Assembly: GCF_013839525.1 (NCBI RefSeq)
Contig: NZ_JACDIS010000002.1
Span: 124,001 to 188,000, forward strand
Direction: 5' to 3'
Origin: Chthonobacter rhizosphaerae
GTDB taxonomy: Bacteria; Pseudomonadota; Alphaproteobacteria; Rhizobiales; Pleomorphomonadaceae
Length of the DNA stretch: 64,000 nt
The translations under genes were made by a program, and so were the position numbers. Of this stretch, positions 15,751-22,478 are shown piece after piece. The notes below the pieces were generated by a model. The model saw only the letters and a program-made list of their open reading frames with translations, was not told where the DNA came from and ran no database searches. How positions within the stretch are numbered: the stretch's first letter is position 1; the number at the start of each line of letters is the position of its first letter.

Positions 15751-16812
15751 TCAAGCCGTGAACTTCGCCTTGGTGAGTGACTGACCTTCGTCCTGCATGG
15801 CCTCCGTCAGGGCGTCGAGCATCTGATTGAAGCGATCGCCGGAGGCGGCCAAGCGCTGGATGGCCTGGTCGATCAGGTCGTCGAGCATCTGGATCTCCGC
15901 TTCGGACTGCTTGGCTGACGCGCGCGACAGGGACGCATCGGCCATGTCCTTCGTGGCCGTGTAGCGGACCGCGCCGGCGGCGGTGTCTCCGACCGCGGTG
16001 ACGATCGTCGCCCCTGCCTGGGCGATGTTGATCGCCTTGTAGGCGAGTTCGCCGATCTTGGCGGCAGCCGCAGCGACGTCCGCGACGCCCTTGAAGGCGA
16101 CCACCGCCGTCGCGATGCCGACCACCGCCCCCGCGACCGCCAGCGCTATGCCGAAGCCCATGTCGGCCTTGGCGACGGCGTCCTCGTTATGGCCGGCCGC
16201 CTTGGCGGCATGCCCGGCGATCCCGAGGCCGGTGGCCATTTTCGTCGCCGTGTCTATGCCGCTGACGATACCGATCACGCCACCGATGATCATCAACGCG
16301 CCCAATGCCGGTGCAACGGGGGCGACGATAGCGCCGACGATGATCGAGATCGCAGACAGGAGAAACTGGAAGGCGAGCTTGATCTTGTCCCAGATCGATG
16401 CGCCCTTCTGCTTATCCTCGGCCTGCTTCTGCTTCTTCTCGGCTTCGTCCAGCTTGCTTCGCTGTTCGTCGATCGCCGCTTGCTTCTGGCCCCGCTCGGC
16501 CTTGATGCCTTCCCTGTCGTTGGCGTCCTGCATCTCCTTCAGCTTGGTGATGACCTCCGCCAGCGCCACCTCCTGATCGCCCTCGGGCATCCGCGGCAGG
16601 AAGGCGGCGAGACTGGCCAGGATGGCGGCGGTCTGGTCGGGGGTGGGGGGCTTTCCGGCCTCGCCGGGGGGTGGAACGGGCCCGGTTTCACCCACCGCGC
16701 CCTTGCCGATACCATCGCTCGGGGCGGTGTCCCGCGACTTGAGCCTGTCCAGGTCCGTCGTCGTCGTGACGCCGCCGATCGGGCTCGTCGGTGCTCTCGA
16801 GATGCTGCTCAT
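15751..16812 (-). CDS. sctE: T3SS major translocator (YopB/PopB-like)
   Basis: A protein of 353 residues: a disordered Pro/Thr-rich N-terminus, a charged coiled coil at about 95-140 (SKLDEAEKKQKQAEDKQK), a long hydrophobic hairpin at about 147-190 (SIIVGAIVAPVAPALGALMI) and a second hydrophobic segment at about 220-250, then a helical C-terminus. This is the YopB/PopB/IpaB plan. It follows the SycD-type chaperone gene by 25 nt and precedes sctB, the same order as lcrH-yopB-yopD. It inserts into the host membrane as the larger pore component. Confidence 0.88.
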   Translation of the reverse strand: MSSISRAPTSPIGGVTTTTDLDRLKSRDTAPSDGIGKGAVGETGPVPPPGEAGKPPTPDQTAAILASLAAFLPRMPEGDQEVALAEVITKLKEMQDANDREGIKAERGQKQAAIDEQRSKLDEAEKKQKQAEDKQKGASIWDKIKLAFQFLLSAISIIVGAIVAPVAPALGALMIIGGVIGIVSGIDTATKMATGLGIAGHAAKAAGHNEDAVAKADMGFGIALAVAGAVVGIATAVVAFKGVADVAAAAAKIGELAYKAINIAQAGATIVTAVGDTAAGAVRYTATKDMADASLSRASAKQSEAEIQMLDDLIDQAIQRLAASGDRFNQMLDALTEAMQDEGQSLTKAKFTA

Positions 16813-16837
16813 GGGTGTGGCTCCCGTGCGGCCGGCG

Positions 16838-17401
16838 TCAATGGGAAGCGAGGCGTTCGCGGGCGATGGTCGCCATGCGCGTGCCGTAGTCGATCTGGGC
16901 GGCGGTGCCGTGGCCCGCGCCGGCGAGCGCCAGGGCGGTGTCGAAGGTGTCCGCCGCGTGCTGGACTTCGCCGTTGGCCAGGAAGCACTCGGCGAGGCGC
17001 AGGTAGCCGTCCACGTTGGTGGCGTCGAGGCCGAGGAAGTGGATGTAGAGGCGTCCCGCGGTCTCCGGGTCGCCCTCCACCTGCGCGCAAAGACCGAGGG
17101 CGTAGAGCGTGCGCGCGGTCAGCGGGTCCAGCTGGAACAGGCGGACCAGGATGTCGCGGGCGCTGCCCGTCTTGCCGGCCTGGAGAAGGCGCGACGCCTC
17201 GATGAAGAGGGCGTCGAGCTGGCGCCGGGTGATGCCGTGAATCTGGGCGAGCGACATGCCTTCGCCCATCAGGTCGATGATGCTCTTCACCCGGGGGCTG
17301 ATGTCCCCGCCTTCGCTCCACTCCGTGAAGAGGGGGGACATGGCGGTGTGAGCCGCCATCGTGTCGTTCTGGCTGCCCGGCAGCCCGTCCATGATCGCCA
17401 A
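16838..17401 (-). CDS. SycD/LcrH-type translocator chaperone
   Basis: A protein of 187 residues with three TPRs (ARDILVRLFQLDPLTARTLY, LCAQVEGDPETAGRLYIHFL, VDGYLRLAECFLANGEVQHA), as in SycD/LcrH/PcrH. An N-terminal helical region precedes them. The start is TTG at 17401, with AGGAGG 6 nt upstream; an ATG at 17392 is too far from that site. The gene directly precedes both translocator genes and starts 57 nt after an island CRP-like dyad, so translocator expression may have its own promoter here. It keeps SctE and SctB soluble before secretion. Confidence 0.88.
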   Translation of the reverse strand: MAIMDGLPGSQNDTMAAHTAMSPLFTEWSEGGDISPRVKSIIDLMGEGMSLAQIHGITRRQLDALFIEASRLLQAGKTGSARDILVRLFQLDPLTARTLYALGLCAQVEGDPETAGRLYIHFLGLDATNVDGYLRLAECFLANGEVQHAADTFDTALALAGAGHGTAAQIDYGTRMATIARERLASH

Positions 17402-17458
17402 AGCCGGCCTCCTTCGTGCATCGTCTCAAGCACTGTGAAGGAGTTCCGGTCGGCGCCC

Positions 17459-17474
17459 TGTCGTGAAGATGACA
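17459..17474 (-). promoter_or_regulatory. CRP/FNR-like dyad upstream of the translocator genes
   Basis: On the minus strand the site is TGTCA-TCTTCA-CGACA, flanked by C and G. It lies in the 95-nt gap between sctY and the SycD-type chaperone gene, 57 nt before the latter's start. The second half-site deviates from GCACA (CGACA) but keeps the outer TGT/ACA symmetry. Confidence 0.5.
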
Positions 17475-17496
17475 GGATGTCGGAAAAGTTCGCCGG

Positions 17497-17874
17497 TCAG
17501 CCGGTACGCCCGGCGACATCTCCGTGGCGCAGGTAGCTGTCCACGGCCTCGCGCGCGCCCGCCGCGTCGCCGAGGGCGTCGAGGCAGCGGGCCTTCAGGT
17601 AGCGGCGCACCCTCTGCCGGTCGGTCAACCGGTACGCGCCGAAGCGCTCCACCGGGTCGCGCCTGTCGAGATCGTCCAGAAGACGAAGGGTGCCGGGGTG
17701 GTCGCCGTCGAGGAAGCGGATGACCGCGCGGACGAAGAGGCCGTCGACGCCGTCGTCACCCGCCGCGTGGAGGGCCTCCGCCAGGACGCGCGCGCGCGCG
17801 ATCTGGCCCTGCTGGGCCAGCACGTAGACGGTGAGCAGCAGGAAGCCGCGCTGTCGCGGATCGAGCGCCGCCAT
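17497..17874 (-). CDS. sctY: YscY-like TPR chaperone of SctX
   Basis: A protein of 125 residues, helical, TPR-like. The N-terminal stretch RQRGFLLLTVYVLAQQGQIA, followed by ARARVLAEAL, corresponds closely to the start of Yersinia YscY as I recall it (RQQEFLLL then a cysteine-containing helix pair ending in LLDAL). Length also agrees (YscY 114). The gene lies 3 nt downstream of the sctX candidate. YscX and YscY form a complex that binds SctV and is required for export of early substrates. These two are markers of the Ysc family. The identification rests on the motif, length and gene pairing. Confidence 0.7.
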   Translation of the reverse strand: MAALDPRQRGFLLLTVYVLAQQGQIARARVLAEALHAAGDDGVDGLFVRAVIRFLDGDHPGTLRLLDDLDRRDPVERFGAYRLTDRQRVRRYLKARCLDALGDAAGAREAVDSYLRHGDVAGRTG

Positions 17875-17877
17875 CCG

Positions 17878-18258
17878 TCAGCCGCGCAGGAGGAGGGCGA
17901 GGGCGTCGCGGACATCGCGATCGAGAGCGGCGTCGGCTTCGAGTTGCCGTGCCGCTTCCAGGAGCACTGCCGAGGCGGCACCGTCGGCCCGCAGGGCCGC
18001 CTCGGCGAAGGCGGCGCCGGTGGCGAGGCGCACGGCCGACAGGACGGCGGGGGAGAGGAGGTCCGGGTCCAGAGCGCCGGGTTCCAGCAGCATGGGGAGG
18101 CGCTCGTCGAGGGTCGGCCGCGACAGGATGTCGGCGAGCGGTCGCGGGTCGGGCAGGAAGCCTTGGCGCGGCGCCGACTGGCCCGGCAGATGAACCTCGT
18201 CCGCCGCCTGCCAGCGGGTGATGGCCTCCAGGCCCGTGTCGAGCGGCCGAATGCGCAT
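17878..18258 (-). CDS. sctX: YscX-like T3SS export protein
   Basis: A protein of 126 residues (YscX 122). It has a central Pro/Asp-rich part (LPGQSAPRQGFLPDPRPLAD) and a C-terminal helix (LLEAARQLEADAALDRDVRD) that ends in a Leu-rich tail, the same pattern as the YscX C-terminus (AAALLKCQQDDD then a Leu-rich tail). It is encoded immediately upstream of the YscY-like gene and downstream of the large tip candidate. YscX is itself an exported early substrate and binds YscY and SctV. Recognition by eye is moderate for this gene alone and stronger as a pair. Confidence 0.62.
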   Translation of the reverse strand: MRIRPLDTGLEAITRWQAADEVHLPGQSAPRQGFLPDPRPLADILSRPTLDERLPMLLEPGALDPDLLSPAVLSAVRLATGAAFAEAALRADGAASAVLLEAARQLEADAALDRDVRDALALLLRG

Positions 18259-18283
18259 GGATCGTCTCCAGGTGACGAGCGGG

Positions 18284-20854
18284 TCAGGCCACGTTGCGGG
18301 TGATGGACTGAAGCAGTTCCGACATCTTCGACAAGGCGTTGTTGGCGAGCTCGAAATGCCGGTTCTTCTGCTTGTCGAGAGAATTCACCTCGTTCATCTT
18401 CACCTGGGCCTCCTGGTTGATGGTGGAAACCATGCTGCCGAGCCGAGAATTGTAGCTGTTCCAGAAGGACTGGGGCTGGCCTACCAGAGAAAAGTCCGAG
18501 CCATTGGTGTTCGTCGTCAAGACATCCCGTTCGCGGCGGCCCGACAACTTGTGCCTTTCGGCAGGATGAAGGAAGCTGCCAGCCGGCCAACCGTGAGTCG
18601 TGTCGCCGCCGATCCATTGGTCGAACAGGGAGATGGCGCGCCAATCGAGGTCCGATGCAGGGGCGAGTGCCACGTTCGCCTTTCCGTCCGTCCCGAAGTT
18701 CATCCCGAGAGTCTTGTTCACCAGGCTCTGCATGACAGTGTAGGCTTTGAGAAGATCATTGATCTGGTTGAGCTCGACGGTCTCGGCGGCGACGCGCAGC
18801 TCGACCTTTCGGTTGTAGCTCTGCTGCAGTTCGAAGATGAGGGTCGCGAGGTCGGCGGTCCGACCGTCGGACCGGCGGCTCCGGGCCGCGTCCAGGCGCT
18901 TCTCCTCGTTCTCCAGGATACGTCGCTCGGAATCGACCAGCGATTTGCAGGCTGCGTGAAGCCCCTCCGGGCCGCCGAGGCTCTGCAGTCGAACATAGGC
19001 CGACCCCCGCTTGTCGTAGCCGTTGTGGACCGGCCAGTAGGTTGACCAGCGATCGGCGCGTTCGGTGACCAGTTTGATGCTGTCGGCAAGGTCGGAACTG
19101 GAGAATACCGTTTGCCGGTCGAGCGCCTTCTCCAGAAGATCCAGCTGTTTCACGAAATAGGCCCGCTCCGTCTGAAACTCCTCCAGCGGGGGGCCCATAT
19201 GGCTCACGTATGGCCCGTTCCAGCCGCCCTCCACCGCCGGGTTTCGGGCGCCGCCGTTCTCCGGCGGCAGGCGCGCCCGGGCATCATCGACCAGCTTCTT
19301 GGCGTCGTTGCGGCTGGTGCTCAGGCCCTGCGCGGCCGCGGCGGCCCTGAAGATCGCGTTGCCGGCGAGCGCGGTCTGGTCGGCCGGCGCGAGCCCGGCG
19401 ATCGTCCGCTTGTCGAGCGTCTCGATGGCAAGGAGGCGGGACCGGTCGTTCGTCCGCATGAAGGTGAGGAAGTCGTCGCCGGCTCGCTTACCCTGGCCGG
19501 TCTGGCCGATGGTCACGGCTCCGTCGCGGGCGAACTTCGCCACATAGGCCTTCTGGTAGGCGCTGTCCCAGCTTTGGAACAGGCTGAGCGACAGGTCTCG
19601 CGGCTGGATGCTGAGCGAGAACCCGCGCGGCACCGAGGAGTCGGGCGTCACCAGGCTGTTCGTCTCGCGCAGAACCGCGACGCGGCTCGCCCTCAACTCC
19701 ACGGTCAGTCGCCCCACGGCGTCGCCGATCTCCACCGTGCTCCTGAACCCGGTGACCGGGTCGGTGCTCCAGTGGCGGACCATGATGGCCTGCTGGACCG
19801 CGTTCAGCGCCTTGAACTCGGCCGGCGTCACGTTCCACGGGTCGTAGGGCAGGATGCTCCTGGCCTGGCCCGCCCATCTGTCCAGGTAGGCGAGGCGGTC
19901 GGCCTCCGTCCAATTCGGCCCGTAGAAGATTTCGGGATCCAGCGTGCCCGGACTGGTGCCGGAACCGGACGGCTGCTTGCTGGCCGTGTACTCGCCAGCC
20001 GCGGACCTCGACAGCGTGTAGGTTGCGCTCGCGGTTCCCGAGCCGATCTCGACGGTTCGCCGCTCTCCGGGTGATGGTTCGATGGTGAACTGCTTGCGCA
20101 GGTAGTCGATCCGCTGCTTCTCCGGCCACGTGTCGAACACGGCGGGGGACAGCAGCGACGGCGCGCCCATCCAGCCCTCCGGCCGCAGCGCGAACACTGT
20201 CTGGTTGTTGGCATTCCGGTCCATGTAGACCGCCCGCCACTGGCCGACCCTGTTGCCGAGGTAGAGAGTCAAAGGTCCGCCGGGAACATCGCGGAAGCTG
20301 GCGTTGCTGGCGAAATAGTCGGCCTGGTCGACCGGAGACCAGGACAGGAAGGTATCCGGTCGCAGGGTGTACGTCGGAAGTCCGTAGCCATCCGGCCTTT
20401 GCCCGAGCACCCCGTCGCGAACGTAGACAAAGACGTCCCGCCCATCCGCCTTCGTCAGGGCGAGTTCCCGTGTTCCTGTCGCCAGCACCGTTCCGTGCGC
20501 CATGATGTAGTCGCGCCGGTCGGCGTCGGTCCAGGCGTCCTCGGAGGGGAAGTGGGACATGAACTGTTCATGGCTGATCGGGACCTGGAAGTAGGTCGAC
20601 GGACGCTGTTCCACCCGCGCGTCCGGCGGCGTCCCGATCATGAAGAAATAGCGGCTCTGGTTGGTGCCCGGACCGATGAGGACGGACCGGGGGTCGCTTC
20701 CGGCAGGGTCCTGGCTCCAATTTTCGATGTAGGCCTGCTTGGTCGCCAGCGGCCAGCTGTCGAACTCTTCGACCGAGATGTCTTGAGGGGACCTGTCGAG
20801 GGGGGACGGAGCCGCCATGGCAGGCGCCAGGGCGCGGGCGGAGATGGGGTCCAT
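18284..20854 (-). CDS. Large repeat protein, candidate T3SS needle-tip (SctA)
   Basis: A protein of 856 residues without Sec signal or membrane segment. Residues 25-465 hold about six to seven degenerate repeats of the form EFDSWPxxxKQAYIxxW followed by a RxVxIGxG strand motif (clear copies start near 25, 93, 165, 234, 305, 340 and 420). The C-terminal 290 residues are helical: one long helix at about 668-715 (LIFELQQSYNRKVELRVAAE), a small globular insert, and a final coiled-coil helix at about 797-856 ending SKMSELLQSITRNVA. That two-helix plan and tail resemble the IpaD/SipD/LcrV tip proteins. It lies where lcrV lies, upstream of the SycD and translocator genes. Tip function with an enlarged N-terminal domain is inference; a secreted effector or adhesin is the alternative. 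Confidence 0.6.
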   Translation of the reverse strand: MDPISARALAPAMAAPSPLDRSPQDISVEEFDSWPLATKQAYIENWSQDPAGSDPRSVLIGPGTNQSRYFFMIGTPPDARVEQRPSTYFQVPISHEQFMSHFPSEDAWTDADRRDYIMAHGTVLATGTRELALTKADGRDVFVYVRDGVLGQRPDGYGLPTYTLRPDTFLSWSPVDQADYFASNASFRDVPGGPLTLYLGNRVGQWRAVYMDRNANNQTVFALRPEGWMGAPSLLSPAVFDTWPEKQRIDYLRKQFTIEPSPGERRTVEIGSGTASATYTLSRSAAGEYTASKQPSGSGTSPGTLDPEIFYGPNWTEADRLAYLDRWAGQARSILPYDPWNVTPAEFKALNAVQQAIMVRHWSTDPVTGFRSTVEIGDAVGRLTVELRASRVAVLRETNSLVTPDSSVPRGFSLSIQPRDLSLSLFQSWDSAYQKAYVAKFARDGAVTIGQTGQGKRAGDDFLTFMRTNDRSRLLAIETLDKRTIAGLAPADQTALAGNAIFRAAAAAQGLSTSRNDAKKLVDDARARLPPENGGARNPAVEGGWNGPYVSHMGPPLEEFQTERAYFVKQLDLLEKALDRQTVFSSSDLADSIKLVTERADRWSTYWPVHNGYDKRGSAYVRLQSLGGPEGLHAACKSLVDSERRILENEEKRLDAARSRRSDGRTADLATLIFELQQSYNRKVELRVAAETVELNQINDLLKAYTVMQSLVNKTLGMNFGTDGKANVALAPASDLDWRAISLFDQWIGGDTTHGWPAGSFLHPAERHKLSGRRERDVLTTNTNGSDFSLVGQPQSFWNSYNSRLGSMVSTINQEAQVKMNEVNSLDKQKNRHFELANNALSKMSELLQSITRNVA

Positions 20855-20920
20855 GGGGATCCTCGGATCAGACGGGTTGAGACGGACGAGGTTCGGGCCG
20901 CAGGCGGAACGGGCGTGCGT

Positions 20921-21406
20921 TCAGAGGCGGAGGATGAGACGCGCCTGTGGGGCGGACGCCGGGCGCGAGGACGGCGCCGTGCTCACGGACGGCTCCGGGA
21001 CAAGCCCGAGAGCCGGAGCGGGGGATGACCCCGCGTCGGCGGCGCGGCGCGGGCGCGCTTCGGGCTGCAGCCGGTTGGCGATGCGGGGCTCGCGGCCGGC
21101 GGCGCGCGCCGCGTCGACCACGGTCCTGACCCGGACGTCCAGTCGGTCGATGTCGGCGGCCAGCGTCTCCATGTCGGGGGCATCCACCATATCCGACAGG
21201 ATGTCGCGGCAGCCCTCGTCCTCGGCGACGACGTCGATCGCCATCAGCTCGGAAATCCGCTGGACGATCGCGGCCAGGACGGCGTCGAACGCCGGCTCCG
21301 GCCCGGCGGCGCGGGCTGCCATAAAGCCTTCGATGCGGGCGGCCGCGGCGGCCGCGTCCCGGTCCTGGTCGTGCTCGGCGTCGAACATAGGGGCAGGCGT
21401 CCACAT
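20921..21406 (-). CDS. Hypothetical protein, first gene of tip/translocator operon
   Basis: A protein of 161 residues, acidic and helical in its first 110 residues (DAVLAAIVQRISELMAIDVV) and disordered after that. The ATG at 21406 is favoured by GGGAG 7 nt upstream and by the CRP-like dyad ending 54 nt upstream; a GTG at 21454 would lie only 6 nt from that dyad. It occupies the position of lcrG, the tip chaperone, but I see no LcrG similarity. It could be a tip or needle-tip chaperone or regulator. It ends 66 nt before the large tip candidate. Confidence 0.6.
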   Translation of the reverse strand: MWTPAPMFDAEHDQDRDAAAAAARIEGFMAARAAGPEPAFDAVLAAIVQRISELMAIDVVAEDEGCRDILSDMVDAPDMETLAADIDRLDVRVRTVVDAARAAGREPRIANRLQPEARPRRAADAGSSPAPALGLVPEPSVSTAPSSRPASAPQARLILRL

Positions 21407-21460
21407 CCTCGCACTCCCGGTCGGCATCGGTTTCATCATAGAGACCGACGCCACGACCCT

Positions 21461-21476
21461 TGTGCCGCACGTGACA
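21461..21476 (-). promoter_or_regulatory. CRP/FNR-like dyad between divergent T3SS operons
   Basis: On the minus strand the site is TGTCA-CGTGCG-GCACA, preceded by C. It ends 54 nt before the leftward ATG at 21406 and lies 61 nt before the rightward GTG at 21538. As a dyad it could serve both the tip/translocator operon and the sctG-sctD operon. Confidence 0.6.
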
Positions 21477-21537
21477 GCCGCCGCCGGGTTCCGGCGGTAA
21501 GCTTTCCGGGATTTGAAGCGGTCAAGGGACGGGGACG

Positions 21538-22011
21538 GTGGAGACCGGGAGCGGGCGGCATTGGCCGTCAGACGACGAACAGGGTGCCGGATCCCGCGTG
21601 CCGGACCCGGCTCAGCGCACGGCCGACCCGCCGGAGGCGCTCCCGGACTGGCTCGATGCCGCGCTGGCCGATCCGGCGGCGGACATCGCGGATCCGGCGT
21701 TCCTGACCGCGCTCCTCGACCGAGGGGTCGGCGCCGCGGGCGACCCGACGACCCGACCGGCCCGTGGGTCGTCGGCCGTCGGGCGGGCCGAAGCGGCCCG
21801 AACGGTCGCCCGGCGCGTCCTCGCCACGTCGCCGGTCACGCCGCGCGCGCTTTTCATCGCAGCGCTCTGCGAGGCGGAAGGCGGCAGCATGAGGGCGGCG
21901 TGCTCGCACCTCGCGCAGGCGGCGCGGCTGGCCCGGTCGCAGCCCTCCTGGCGAGGCGACCTGCACGCGGTGCAGCGCCTGCTCATCAGCCTCCATTTTG
22001 GTAAGTCATGA
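21538..22011 (+). CDS. Helical (TPR-like) T3SS-island protein
   Basis: A protein of 157 residues beginning with GTG. The first 75 residues are charged and disordered; the rest is helical with a TPR-like pair (PRALFIAALCEAEGGSMRAA, SHLAQAARLA). Its stop overlaps the start of the YscG-like gene (ATGA at 22008-22011), so the two are translationally coupled. I do not recognise a specific family. Given the coupling it may act with the YscG-like protein as an assembly chaperone. Confidence 0.6.
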   Translation: METGSGRHWPSDDEQGAGSRVPDPAQRTADPPEALPDWLDAALADPAADIADPAFLTALLDRGVGAAGDPTTRPARGSSAVGRAEAARTVARRVLATSPVTPRALFIAALCEAEGGSMRAACSHLAQAARLARSQPSWRGDLHAVQRLLISLHFGKS

Positions 22012-22454
22012 TGCCATCTGGATCTCGCGCCCTCACTGATCTCCTCGACGGCGAGGATCTGCGGCTGCTCGCGGATATCGGCTTCATCGCGGCCACCCGT
22101 GGGCTCCACGGCCAAGCCGGCGCGATCTTCGCCGCGCTTCAGGCGCTGCGGCCGGACACGGAGGCGCCGTCCATCGGTCTCGCCCTCACCGACCTCGCCG
22201 CGGGACGGCCGCAGGACGCGCTGGACCGGTTGGCGCGCGGCCCGCGAACCCCCGCGGTGCTGGTTTTCCAGGGGATCGCAGCCGTCCGGTGCGGTCGCCG
22301 CCGCGATGCCGTCGCCCTGTTCGGCCGGTTGATCGCGGACCACCCCGACCAACCGGCCGCCGATCTTGCCCGTGCCGTGCTGGCCGAACTCGACGGCAGC
22401 CAGGCGACCGGTCTCTCCAGCCTCTTTGCCGATCCGCGGGCGGTGACGCGGTGA
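22008..22454 (+). CDS. sctG: YscG-like TPR chaperone of the needle subunit
   Basis: A protein of 148 residues, TPR fold. The start region (LLADIGFIAATRGLHGQAGA) parallels Yersinia YscG (LLAEIALIGTG, then HEEANCIAEWL) and the HrpB1-like family, and the middle helices match YscG spacing. YscG (115 residues) with YscE holds the needle subunit YscF monomeric in the cytoplasm. A YscE-like gene and the needle gene lie 3 kb downstream in the same orientation, consistent with a conserved E-F-G module split by sctD and the Crp-type gene. It is 24 nt upstream of sctD. Confidence 0.7.
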   Translation: MMPSGSRALTDLLDGEDLRLLADIGFIAATRGLHGQAGAIFAALQALRPDTEAPSIGLALTDLAAGRPQDALDRLARGPRTPAVLVFQGIAAVRCGRRRDAVALFGRLIADHPDQPAADLARAVLAELDGSQATGLSSLFADPRAVTR

Positions 22455-22478
22455 CAGGCAGGCAGCGCGGAGACACTC

